Source of the DNA: ZC4RG30 sp040508085
GTDB lineage: Bacteria > Pseudomonadota > Gammaproteobacteria > Steroidobacterales > Steroidobacteraceae
Length of the DNA stretch: 55,343 bases
NCBI GenBank assembly: GCA_040508085.1
Contig: JBEVNO010000147.1
Span: forward strand, 1-55,343
Direction: 5' to 3'
In this document: in pieces, positions 44,533 to 52,738 of the stretch
Position numbering within the stretch: position 1 is the stretch's first letter
Layout: each line of letters opens with the position of its first letter
Notes under the pieces: generated by a model
Told to the model about the DNA's origin: nothing
The model's input: only the letters and a program-made list of their open reading frames with translations
The model's database searches: none
Made by a program: the position numbers and the translations under genes

Positions 44533-45311
44533 GCCGGCTGTCCATACGCGAAGTGAGCAAGCTGTATGGCGGCCGCCATGGCGCGCCCGCCACGCAGGCC
44601 CTGCAGCCTGTGAGCCTGCAGGTGGCGGACAATGACTTTGTCGCGGTGCTGGGCCCGTCGGGCTGCGGCAAATCCACATTGTTGCGGCTGGTGGCTGGCC
44701 TGGAGACGCCCAGCGGCGGCGAACTGCTGCTCGACGGCGCCTCCATCGAAGGTCCCGGCGCCGACCGCGGCGTGGTGTTCCAGAGCTACACGCTGTTCCC
44801 ATGGCTCAACGTGCGCCAGAACATCTGCTTCGGGCTGCGCGAGAAGGGGCTGCCGGCAGGCCAGCAGCGCGAGGTCAGCGACCGCTTCATCGCGAGCGTG
44901 GGGCTGCGCGGCTTCGAGGACCACTTCCCGCGGCAGCTATCCGGCGGCATGCAGCAGCGCGTGGCCATTGCGCGCGCGCTGGCCAACGATCCGAAGATGC
45001 TGCTGCTGGACGAGCCATTCGGCGCGCTCGACAACCAGACCCGCCTGCTGATGCAGGAGCTGTTGCTGCAGGTCTGGGAGGCGCAGCGCAAGACGGTGCT
45101 GTTCGTCACCCACGACATCGACGAGGCCATCTTTATGGCAAACCGCGTAGTGGTATTCAGCGCGCGCCCCGGCCGCATCAAGGCCGAAGTGCCGATTCCC
45201 TTTGGCTATCCGCGCCACTACACGCTGAAGACCACCCCGGAGTTCGTTGCCATCAAGGCACGGCTGACCGAAGAGATCCGCGCCGAATCCATCGCCGCGA
45301 TCAAAGAGTGA
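44529..45311 (+). CDS. ABC transporter ATP-binding protein (NitT/TauT type)
   Basis: A 260-residue ATPase of the SsuB/TauB group. Walker A GPSGCGKST (42-50), Q-loop VVFQSYTLFPW, signature LSGGMQQR (137-144), Walker B LLLDEPFG (158-165) and the switch His in VTHDIDEAIF are complete. Last gene of the operon that begins with the propeller protein; a GC-rich palindrome follows at 45322 but without a T-run. Confidence 0.95.
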   Translation: MSRLSIREVSKLYGGRHGAPATQALQPVSLQVADNDFVAVLGPSGCGKSTLLRLVAGLETPSGGELLLDGASIEGPGADRGVVFQSYTLFPWLNVRQNICFGLREKGLPAGQQREVSDRFIASVGLRGFEDHFPRQLSGGMQQRVAIARALANDPKMLLLDEPFGALDNQTRLLMQELLLQVWEAQRKTVLFVTHDIDEAIFMANRVVVFSARPGRIKAEVPIPFGYPRHYTLKTTPEFVAIKARLTEEIRAESIAAIKE

Positions 45312-45321
45312 GCGCCGGCTG

Positions 45322-45445
45322 AAGCGCGCGCTTGCGCGCGCTTAAGGCTTTCCACTACGGGTTTGTGTGCTACCGCCGGCAAACCCAGCGGCTCGTTGCA
45401 TCGTAATCGTGCTTTTTGTTGCACCACGCACCTTGGCGATGCAAC
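45322..45445. repeat. Cluster of inverted repeats in a 322-base intergenic region
   Basis: Three inverted repeats lie between the ABC operon and the large TonB receptor: AAGCGCGCGC/GCGCGCGCTT (45322-45343, two-base centre), GGGTTTG/CAAACCC (45359-45365 and 45380-45386) and GTTGCATCG/CGATGCAAC (45395-45403 and 45437-45445, with GTGC/GCAC inside). None has a clean terminator T-run. They may end the upstream transcript, form a structured leader, or bind protein. The rest of the gap (about 45446-45633) becomes AT-rich and holds the receptor's promoter and operator. Confidence 0.45.
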
Positions 45446-45548
45446 CACATGATTTGCGCTGCTAACCATTCCGCCGCGGAAGCTAAACACTGCATAGAAA
45501 GCGATAAAAACTTTCTCACAATCTATTTTGAACAGTCATTTGTCATGG

Positions 45549-45562
45549 TATGTATAGACATA
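45549..45562. promoter_or_regulatory. Candidate HutC operator upstream of the TonB receptor
   Basis: TATGTATAGACATA, a palindrome with one mismatch and a full GT-N-TA-N-AC match (GTATAGAC), 71 bases before the receptor start codon. A candidate -35 TTGAAC lies just upstream (around 45527), with the -10 overlapping this palindrome (TGTATA after a 17-base spacer), so binding would block transcription. Confidence 0.6.
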
Positions 45563-45633
45563 TCAGGTATGGAGAGTGTCTGGTCGGGGCGGGGCCAGGC
45601 TGGGGTTCAAATTTTCAGGCGTAGGGGATTTCA

Positions 45634-48528
45634 ATGATTTCGATGAATTCTGGTTTCAAGTGTGCCGACGTGCGCACCGCGGTGCGGACCGCGCTGCTGA
45701 TGAGCGTGGGCGCGCTGGCGCTGCCGCAGATGGTCGCGGCAGCCGAGCCCGACGATGTGGCACTTGAAGAGGTGGTGGTATCCGGCTCGCGCGTGGTGCG
45801 CGATGGCTACCAGGCGCCGACTCCGGTCAGTGTGGTGACCGCGGAGGAGCTGCAGAGCTTCGCCTCCACCAACGTCGCGGATGCGCTGAACACGCTGCCG
45901 GCGATCGCGGGCAGCCTCACGCCCTCCAATTCGCAGACCACTGCGAGTTCGGGCAACTCCGGCATCAACGCGCTGAACCTGCGCGGCATCGGCACCGGCC
46001 GCACGCTGGTCCTGTTGAATGGCCAGCGCATCGTGGCTTCTTCGTCCACGGGCCTGGTCGACACCAACACCATCCCGCAGGAGCTCATCGAGCGTGTCGA
46101 GGTGGTGACGGGCGGTGCGTCCGCCTCCTGGGGTTCGGATGCCGTCGGCGGCGTGGTCAACTTCATCCTCGACACCGAGTACGAAGGCGTCAAGTCCTCG
46201 CTCACCGTGGGCGCGACGAACTATGGTGACAACCAGAACGCCAAGTTCTCGCTGACCGGTGGCACCAGTTTCGCCGGTGGCCGTGGCCATATTACGGCCA
46301 GCGGCTATGTCGGCCGCACCGATCCGGTCATCTACAACAAGCGTGACTGGAACCTGGAAGGCTGGCAGTCGGTCACCAATCCCGCCTACACCTACAACCC
46401 AGCCACCCGCACGGGCAGCCACGACGCCCCGCAGCGTCTGATCACGCCCCAGGTTGGCGCCTACACCGGCGTCATCGGCGGCGTCATCACCTCCGGTCCG
46501 CTGCGCGGCACGGCCTTCGGTGAAGGCGGCATTCCGTACAAGGTCATCCCCGGCCTGCTGGTCAACGGTGGCCAGGACATGGTCGGCGGCCCCATGTGGC
46601 AGCAGACGGACATCCGCGGCAAGCATGGCAGCGCCCCGCTGGCTTCGCGGCTGCGCGACATGGGCGGTTTCCTGAACACCGCCTGGGACATCAACGACGA
46701 CACCACTGTTTCGCTGATGCTGTCGCGCAACCGCAGCGAGACGGCCAACTGGGCGTTCTCGCTCGAGGACTACGGCAGCATTCCGATCAAGTCGGGCAAT
46801 CCGTTCATTCCGGCCTCGGTGCAGGCTTCCATGACGGCGCAGGGTCTGACGACTCTCGCGCTGGGTTCGATGCATCCGGACCTGGACATCGCGGTGGCCA
46901 CCGGCGACCGCACTGTCAGCCGCGCTGTGCTCAGCATCGACGGCAAGGTGTTCGAGGACTGGCACTGGAACGCCTACTACCAGTACGGCGAATCCAAGCA
47001 GTTCTACACCACGCCTGGAATGTGGAACACGGCGAACCTCGCCAAGGCCTATGACGCAGTCCGCAACCCGACCACGGGCGCGATTGTCTGCGCCGTGACG
47101 CTGACCAACCCGGCCGATCCCTGCCAGCCTTACAACCCGTTCGGCATCAACGTGAATACCGACGCGACGGTGTATTACGTGGAAGGCAACGGCACCATCC
47201 AGACGCGCATCAACCACATGAGCCAGAACGTGGCTGCGGCCAGCATCGATGGCACGCCGTTCTCGCTGTGGGCGGGTGACGTGGCGGTGGCCGCCGGTCT
47301 CGAGTGGCGCCGCGAATGGATGGGCAAGAGCTCGGTCGATGCCGCCTCCATCGCTGGCCAGTGGTGGGCTGGCAACAGCCGCCCCAGCAAGGGCGACTTC
47401 AACGTGAAGGAAGCGTTCCTCGAGACCGTGATCCCGCTGGCCAAGGACATGTTCCTGGCGAAGTCCGCGGACCTCACGGGTGCGGTGCGCGTCGAGGACT
47501 ACAGCGAGGCGGGTACGGTAACTGCCTGGAAGGTCGGTGCCACGTGGAAGCCGATCGATGACGTGACGGTACGTGGTTCTTTGTCGCATGACATCCGCGC
47601 TCCCAACCTGATCGAGCTGTTCAGCTCGGGCACGGCCAGTGCGCCTTTCATCCTCGATCCGTGGCAGCCGACGATTCCGTCGCCTGGTTACGGCATCAGC
47701 GTGCTGAACGTGGGCAACCCGGACCTGAAGCCGGAAGTCTCGGATTCATGGGGCGTCGGCCTTGTGTTCCAGCCGTCGTTCCTGCCGGGCTTCGGCGCTT
47801 CGGTGGACTACTGGGACACTGACATCACGGACGCCATCGGCAGCGCGCTGGGGCAGCAGGCCATCGTGGACAATTGCTTCGCTGGTCAGGCGGAGTTCTG
47901 CTCGCTGATCACCTTCCAGAGTGGTCCGGGCAGCCGCATCCTGACGGTGCGCCGTTCTTCGGTGAACAATGCCAACGCCGCCTACCGGGGCGTGGATTAC
48001 GAGGCGAGCTACCGCTTCGCTCCAGGCTTCGTGCCGGGCAACGTGGCATTGCGCGTCGTGGCCACGAACTACCTCGAGAACTCGAGCGTCAGCAGTGGCA
48101 TCAAGACCGAGACGGCCGGCCAGAACTCGGGCAGCGTGCCTGACTGGCGCTGGTCAGCTTCGGCCACCTGGTCGGTCAGTGCCTGGAAGGCTGGCCTCTC
48201 GGCTCGTGGCGTGAGCAAGGGCGTGTACAACAACTACTACGTGGAGTGCACCACGGGTTGCCCGATCTCGGTCACCGGCCGCGAAGTGACCGTCAGCGAG
48301 AACGACATCAAGGGCGCCATCTACTTCGACGGTTCGATCTCGCGTGAGTTCGAGTTCGGCGAAGGTTCGAAGGCCGATCTGTTCCTGAATGTCCGCAACC
48401 TGATGAACAAGGATCCGGCCGTGGTGGCCGCGTTCGGCAGCTTCGCCGACACGCTGTCGCCGGCCAACTCCAACCTGTACGACGTGATGGGCCGCGTATT
48501 CACCGCGGGCGTCCGCGTCGAGTTCTAA
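45634..48528 (+). CDS. Large TonB-dependent receptor
   Basis: A 964-residue outer-membrane receptor: signal peptide ending near QMVAAAE, TonB-box-like EEVVVSGSRVVRDGY, a plug with the NVADALNTLPAIAG and NLRGIGTGRTLVLLNGQR motifs, GGASASWGSDAVGGVVNFI, then a long barrel closing in AGVRVEF. This plug style is typical of receptors for organic nutrients in nutrient-scavenging proteobacteria rather than classic siderophores. AGGGGA precedes the ATG; a second ATG nine bases on is possible. Followed by a strong terminator, with a HutC-like site on both sides of the gene. Confidence 0.95.
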   Translation: MISMNSGFKCADVRTAVRTALLMSVGALALPQMVAAAEPDDVALEEVVVSGSRVVRDGYQAPTPVSVVTAEELQSFASTNVADALNTLPAIAGSLTPSNSQTTASSGNSGINALNLRGIGTGRTLVLLNGQRIVASSSTGLVDTNTIPQELIERVEVVTGGASASWGSDAVGGVVNFILDTEYEGVKSSLTVGATNYGDNQNAKFSLTGGTSFAGGRGHITASGYVGRTDPVIYNKRDWNLEGWQSVTNPAYTYNPATRTGSHDAPQRLITPQVGAYTGVIGGVITSGPLRGTAFGEGGIPYKVIPGLLVNGGQDMVGGPMWQQTDIRGKHGSAPLASRLRDMGGFLNTAWDINDDTTVSLMLSRNRSETANWAFSLEDYGSIPIKSGNPFIPASVQASMTAQGLTTLALGSMHPDLDIAVATGDRTVSRAVLSIDGKVFEDWHWNAYYQYGESKQFYTTPGMWNTANLAKAYDAVRNPTTGAIVCAVTLTNPADPCQPYNPFGINVNTDATVYYVEGNGTIQTRINHMSQNVAAASIDGTPFSLWAGDVAVAAGLEWRREWMGKSSVDAASIAGQWWAGNSRPSKGDFNVKEAFLETVIPLAKDMFLAKSADLTGAVRVEDYSEAGTVTAWKVGATWKPIDDVTVRGSLSHDIRAPNLIELFSSGTASAPFILDPWQPTIPSPGYGISVLNVGNPDLKPEVSDSWGVGLVFQPSFLPGFGASVDYWDTDITDAIGSALGQQAIVDNCFAGQAEFCSLITFQSGPGSRILTVRRSSVNNANAAYRGVDYEASYRFAPGFVPGNVALRVVATNYLENSSVSSGIKTETAGQNSGSVPDWRWSASATWSVSAWKAGLSARGVSKGVYNNYYVECTTGCPISVTGREVTVSENDIKGAIYFDGSISREFEFGEGSKADLFLNVRNLMNKDPAVVAAFGSFADTLSPANSNLYDVMGRVFTAGVRVEF

Positions 48529-48593
48529 GCTCGACGACAGAGTGGCGCGGGCAGGCTCTTGATGCCTGCGCCATTGATCTGGAGCTGACAGTG

Positions 48594-48627
48594 ACAGGGC
48601 CCGGGAAACCGGGCCCTGTTTTATTTT
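48594..48627 (+). terminator. Intrinsic terminator after the TonB receptor
   Basis: ACAGGGCCCGG (48594-48604), a GAAA tetraloop and CCGGGCCCTGT (48609-48619) form an eleven-pair perfect stem followed by TTTATTTT. It ends the receptor transcript, so the DUF1592 operon has its own promoter. Confidence 0.95.
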
Positions 48628-48790
48628 GGGGCAGGAATGCCAAAGAGCTTGCCGCTTTGCACCGCGCCGATGCACGCAAACGCTTTGCGGAACTAACTGT
48701 TCATTCGCTGAAGCAGATTCACTGCGTTCCAGCAGCTAAAACTTAGCTACCGCGTATTTTTCGGCGATGCTCCGTCACCGCCGGCCGTGC

Positions 48791-48804
48791 TATGTATATA
48801 CATA
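48791..48804. promoter_or_regulatory. Candidate HutC operator upstream of the DUF1592 operon
   Basis: TATGTATATACATA, a perfect 14-base palindrome containing GTATATAC, an exact fit to the HutC-family consensus. It lies 43 bases before the DUF1592 start codon and 160 bases after the preceding terminator. It is the best of the four main sites. An AT-rich stretch beside it would supply the -10, but no clear -35 is visible. Confidence 0.65.
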
Positions 48805-48847
48805 TAACGCCTTGATGTTCTGTCAGAAATCAGCACGGAGATACAGC

Positions 48848-51304
48848 ATGCGGTTGCCTCGTTGGATTCTGGCTGGAATGTCGGTGATGGCGGGCTGCGC
48901 ATGGTCGATGCAGGCTGCGCAGGGCGCGAACGCCGCGCATGCCCAGGTGCCGCTGATGTCGGTGGCCGGGCAGAAGGCTTTCGTCGAGCGCTACTGCACC
49001 AAGTGCCACAACCCCGAGGATCTGCGTGGCGACCTGCTCATCGACGATCTGGACCTCGAGCAGCCCGGTACCACCGCCGAACTGGCGGAGAAGGTGATCC
49101 GTAGGGTGGGCGTGAAGATGATGCCGCCGCCCGGCAGCACGCGTCCGGACGAGGCGTCGATGCGCAGCTTCCTGGCCGGTCTCGCGGCGAACGTGGATGC
49201 CTACGCGGCTGAACATGCCGTGCCGGTGACACCGCCGCTGCACCGCATGAACCGCACCGAGTACGCCAATTCGGTGCGGGATCTGCTGGGCATCAGCATC
49301 GACGCCGACAAGCTGCTCCCAGGCGACGACTTCAGCCAGGGCTTCGACAACATGGCGGACGTGCTGAATGTTTCCCCGACGCTGATGGAGGCCTACGTGC
49401 GCGCCGCCGGCAGGATCAGCCGCCAGGCGCTGGGCGATCCCGATGCCACGCCGCTGCATGCCACCTACAAGCAGCCACGCGTGGTTTCGCAGATGGGGCA
49501 TATCGATGGCACGCCCATCGGCACCCGCGGCGGCATCTCGGTGGTGCACGATTTCCCGGCGGAGGGGGATTACACCTTCCGGGTCACCTTCTACCAGTCC
49601 ATCGAGGGCGTGCTGTTCGGCGCCGTCATGGGCAAGACACAGCAGATCGAGGTCTCGATCAACGGCGAGCGCGCGGCGGTGTTCCCGATCGATCCGGCGC
49701 ACACCAGCTACGACCTGCTCGAGACACCGGCCATTCATGTCAAGGCCGGGCCGCAGCGCATTTCCGCAGCATTCCTCGTCAACGGCGACGGTCCTCTGGA
49801 TGACGCCGTCCAGCCCGTGGGCTTTTCACTGATCGACCTCAATCAGGCGACGTTCTCCGGCCTCACCACGCTGCCGCACCTGCACGAGATGGTCATCGGC
49901 GGCCCGCTGAAGGTCACCGGCGTCTCCGACACGCCGTCCCGCCGCCGGGTCTTCTCCTGCTACCCCAGGGCCGCCGCCGACCAGGATGCCTGCGCCCGTC
50001 AGATCCTCGGGGGCCTCGCCACCCAGGCGTGGCGCCGCAAGGTGGGGCAGGCCGAAGTGGCCGAGCTGATGAGGTTCTATGCCGACGGCAAGGCCGGCGG
50101 CAATTTCGACAGCGGCATCGGTGTCGGGCTGCAGGCCATTCTCGCCAGCCCCAACTTCATCTACCGCTTCGAACATCTGCCGCCCCAGGCGCTGCACGCA
50201 GCCACCGCGCCGGGCGCGGAATCATCTGCGACCAGCCATCAGGTCAGCGACCTGGAGCTGGCCTCGCGCCTGTCGTACTTCCTGTGGAGTTCGGCGCCGG
50301 ACGACAAGCTGCTGCAGGTGGCCTTCGCGAAGAAGCTGCACGGCAAGGCGGTGCTGCGCGAGCAGGTGCTGCGGATGCTGAAGGATCCGCGCTCGATTGC
50401 GCTGTCCGAGACCTTCGCCAGCCAGTGGCTGCGCCTGCAGGGCCTGCAGGCCATCCAGCCTGATGGCTACCTCTACCCCATGTACGACAAGATGCTGGGC
50501 GAGGCGATGCGTAGGGAAACGGTGCTGCTGTTCGACAGCATCGTGCGCGGGAACCAGCCGGTGCTCACCCTGCTGGATGCCCGCTACACCTTTGTCAACG
50601 AGCGCCTGGCTGCGCTTTACGGCATCCCGAACGTGCTTGGCAACCGCTTCCGCCGGGTGGCAGTCACCGACGAGAACCGCTTCGGCCTGCTCGGCCATGC
50701 CAGCATCCTGGCCTTGACCTCGGCGTCGAACCGCACCTCCCCCGTGATGCGTGGCAAGTATGTGCTGCAGACCCTGCTGGGCTCGCCGCCGCCACCGCCG
50801 CCGCCGGATGTCCCGGCGCTGACTGAATCTTCCCGCGCGCATGGTGAAGGGCATGTGGATACGGTGCGCTCGAGGCTGGAGGATCACCGTTCCAACCCGA
50901 ACTGTGCCGGCTGCCACAAGTACATCGATGGCATCGGCTTCGCACTGGAGAAGTTCGACCCCATTGGCGCCCGGCGCGGCTATGACGCAGGCGTTGCCAT
51001 CGATACCACGGGCGAACTCTTCGATGGCACGCCGCTCGGCGGTCCGGTGGCGCTGCGCCAGGCGCTGATCGCGCACTCCGATGATTTCCTCAACACATTC
51101 GTCGAGGCGCTGTTCGCCTACGGCACGGGCCGGGTGCTGCGTCCGGCTGACATGCCGGTGGTGCGCTCGATCAGGCGTTCGGCCGCAGCGCAGGACAACA
51201 CCTTCGCGTCCTTCGTGCTCGGCATCGTTGAATCCGAGCCCTTCCGCATGCGTTCGGTCAGTGCGCAGGTGGCGGACGAAGACCTTGTCGCACGCACACC
51301 CTGA
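48848..51304 (+). CDS. Exported DUF1592-family c-type haem protein
   Basis: An 818-residue exported protein with the DUF1587/DUF1595/DUF1592/DUF1588/DUF1585 set known from Planctomycetes and some Proteobacteria. Two haem-c motifs stand out: C50-T-K-C53-H54 after the signal peptide and C686-A-G-C689-H690 near the C-terminus. The polyproline link before DUF1585 (GSPPPPPPPDVP) is typical. The signal region ends in VMAGC, a weak lipobox. It probably passes electrons from an unknown substrate in the periplasm, with the DUF1552 protein downstream. A GGAG box precedes the ATG; starts further up would read through the operator. Confidence 0.9.
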   Translation: MRLPRWILAGMSVMAGCAWSMQAAQGANAAHAQVPLMSVAGQKAFVERYCTKCHNPEDLRGDLLIDDLDLEQPGTTAELAEKVIRRVGVKMMPPPGSTRPDEASMRSFLAGLAANVDAYAAEHAVPVTPPLHRMNRTEYANSVRDLLGISIDADKLLPGDDFSQGFDNMADVLNVSPTLMEAYVRAAGRISRQALGDPDATPLHATYKQPRVVSQMGHIDGTPIGTRGGISVVHDFPAEGDYTFRVTFYQSIEGVLFGAVMGKTQQIEVSINGERAAVFPIDPAHTSYDLLETPAIHVKAGPQRISAAFLVNGDGPLDDAVQPVGFSLIDLNQATFSGLTTLPHLHEMVIGGPLKVTGVSDTPSRRRVFSCYPRAAADQDACARQILGGLATQAWRRKVGQAEVAELMRFYADGKAGGNFDSGIGVGLQAILASPNFIYRFEHLPPQALHAATAPGAESSATSHQVSDLELASRLSYFLWSSAPDDKLLQVAFAKKLHGKAVLREQVLRMLKDPRSIALSETFASQWLRLQGLQAIQPDGYLYPMYDKMLGEAMRRETVLLFDSIVRGNQPVLTLLDARYTFVNERLAALYGIPNVLGNRFRRVAVTDENRFGLLGHASILALTSASNRTSPVMRGKYVLQTLLGSPPPPPPPDVPALTESSRAHGEGHVDTVRSRLEDHRSNPNCAGCHKYIDGIGFALEKFDPIGARRGYDAGVAIDTTGELFDGTPLGGPVALRQALIAHSDDFLNTFVEALFAYGTGRVLRPADMPVVRSIRRSAAAQDNTFASFVLGIVESEPFRMRSVSAQVADEDLVARTP

Positions 51305-51340
51305 ATTCCTGTCCGGCTACGCAACACAGAAGAGGCAGTC

Positions 51341-52708
51341 ATGTTCATAACCAGGAAGCACCTTTCCCGCCGTACACTGCTGCGTAGCATGGGCGCCACG
51401 CTGTCGCTGCCGTTGCTGGATGCGATGATCCCGGCGGCGACCGCGCTGGGCAGCACCGCTGCCAATCCGACCCCGCGGCTCTCCTGCATCGAGATCGTGC
51501 ATGGCTCGGCCGGCAGCACGGCCTATGGCAGGCAGAAGAACCTGTGGTCGCCAGCCGGCGAGGGCAGGGATTGGGAATTCACCGAGATCCTGAGCCCGCT
51601 GAAGGATTTCCGTGACCATCTGACCATCGTGTCGGGGACCACCCTTCGCGGCGCCATGGCCTGGAACCACGAGGAGGAAGGCGCCGACCACATGCGCTCG
51701 AGCGCGGCCTTCCTGACTGCTGCGCACCCGAAGAAGACCGAAGGCGCGGACATCTACAGCGGCATCTCGATCGACCAGCGCTTCGCGCAGAAATTCGGCC
51801 AGGACACGCCCCTGCCATCCCTGCAGCTGTGCATCGAAAGCGCGGACGCCTCCGGCGCCTGCGACTACGGCTATGCCTGCGTCTACTCGGACACCATCAG
51901 CTGGGCGTCGCCGACGGCGCCGCTGCCGATGACTCTGGATCCGCGCGTCGCCTTTGAATCACTGTTCGGCGACGGCGCCACGGCTGCCGAGCGCCAGAAG
52001 CGCCAGAAGGTCAACGCCAGCATCCTGGACTGGATCGCAAGGGACGCCAACTCTCTGAAGAAGACGCTGGCTCCGGCCGATCGCGCCCGCGTCAACGACT
52101 ATCTCGAGAATGTGCGCGAGATCGAGCGCCGTATCGAGAAGATCGAGAAATACAATGCCAGCGGCGAGACCCGCGCGCTGCCGTCAGCGCCAGTCGGCGT
52201 GCCGGACAGCTACGAGGAGCATGTCAGGCTGATGTTCGATATTCAGGTGCTGGCATTCATGACCGACACCACCCGCTCCGTGGCGATGAAGCTCAGCCAC
52301 GACGTGAATACGCGCGTGCTGGCGGAGAGCGGCATCACGACGCCGTTCCACACCTGCTCGCATCATGGAGAGACACCGGCGAAGGTCGCGGAATACGCCA
52401 AGATCAATCGCTACCACGTGAGCCTGCTGCCTTATTTCCTGGACAAGCTGCGCGCCACGCCGGATGGCGACGGCAACCTGCTGGACCACTCCCTGGTGCT
52501 CTACGGCAGCCCGATGGGTGATTCCAACGTGCACAACCACAAGCGGTTGCCGGTCATCCTGATGGGGCGTGGCGGTGGCGTGCGCGGCAACAACCACGTG
52601 AACCTGCCCGACGACACGCCGTTCGCCAACGTGCTGCTGACCATGGGAAACAAGCTGGGCTTGCGCATGGATGAGCTCGAAGACAGCACCGGCGAGATCA
52701 GCATCTAG
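51341..52708 (+). CDS. Tat-exported DUF1552 protein
   Basis: A 455-residue protein with a twin-arginine signal (HLSRRTLLRSMGATLSLPLL), so it is exported folded, possibly with a cofactor. The rest fits DUF1552, which is almost always encoded beside DUF1592 proteins; its reaction has not been established. Conserved-looking blocks include HGSAGSTAYGRQKNLWSP, WNHEEEGADHMRSS and DHSLVLYGSPMGDSNVHNHK; the latter His/Asp/Ser pattern resembles the sulfatase/phosphatase-like DUF1501 proteins. GAGGCAG lies before the ATG, 36 bases after the DUF1592 gene. Confidence 0.88.
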   Translation: MFITRKHLSRRTLLRSMGATLSLPLLDAMIPAATALGSTAANPTPRLSCIEIVHGSAGSTAYGRQKNLWSPAGEGRDWEFTEILSPLKDFRDHLTIVSGTTLRGAMAWNHEEEGADHMRSSAAFLTAAHPKKTEGADIYSGISIDQRFAQKFGQDTPLPSLQLCIESADASGACDYGYACVYSDTISWASPTAPLPMTLDPRVAFESLFGDGATAAERQKRQKVNASILDWIARDANSLKKTLAPADRARVNDYLENVREIERRIEKIEKYNASGETRALPSAPVGVPDSYEEHVRLMFDIQVLAFMTDTTRSVAMKLSHDVNTRVLAESGITTPFHTCSHHGETPAKVAEYAKINRYHVSLLPYFLDKLRATPDGDGNLLDHSLVLYGSPMGDSNVHNHKRLPVILMGRGGGVRGNNHVNLPDDTPFANVLLTMGNKLGLRMDELEDSTGEISI

Positions 52709-52738
52709 CCATTGAAGTCCAAGCAAGGAGAAAAACCT

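Noticed and set aside
45322..45343. GC-rich palindrome after the ABC operon as an intrinsic terminator
   Set aside because: The loop would be only two bases and no T-run follows, so I list it as an inverted repeat and not as a terminator.
45395..45445. End of an insertion sequence or integron-type site
   Set aside because: There is no transposase or integrase gene, no second end and no target duplication; it is only an inverted repeat in a promoter region.
50788..50812. CCG-rich tract in the DUF1592 gene as a tandem repeat element
   Set aside because: It encodes the polyproline linker typical of this protein family, so it is not a separate repeat feature.
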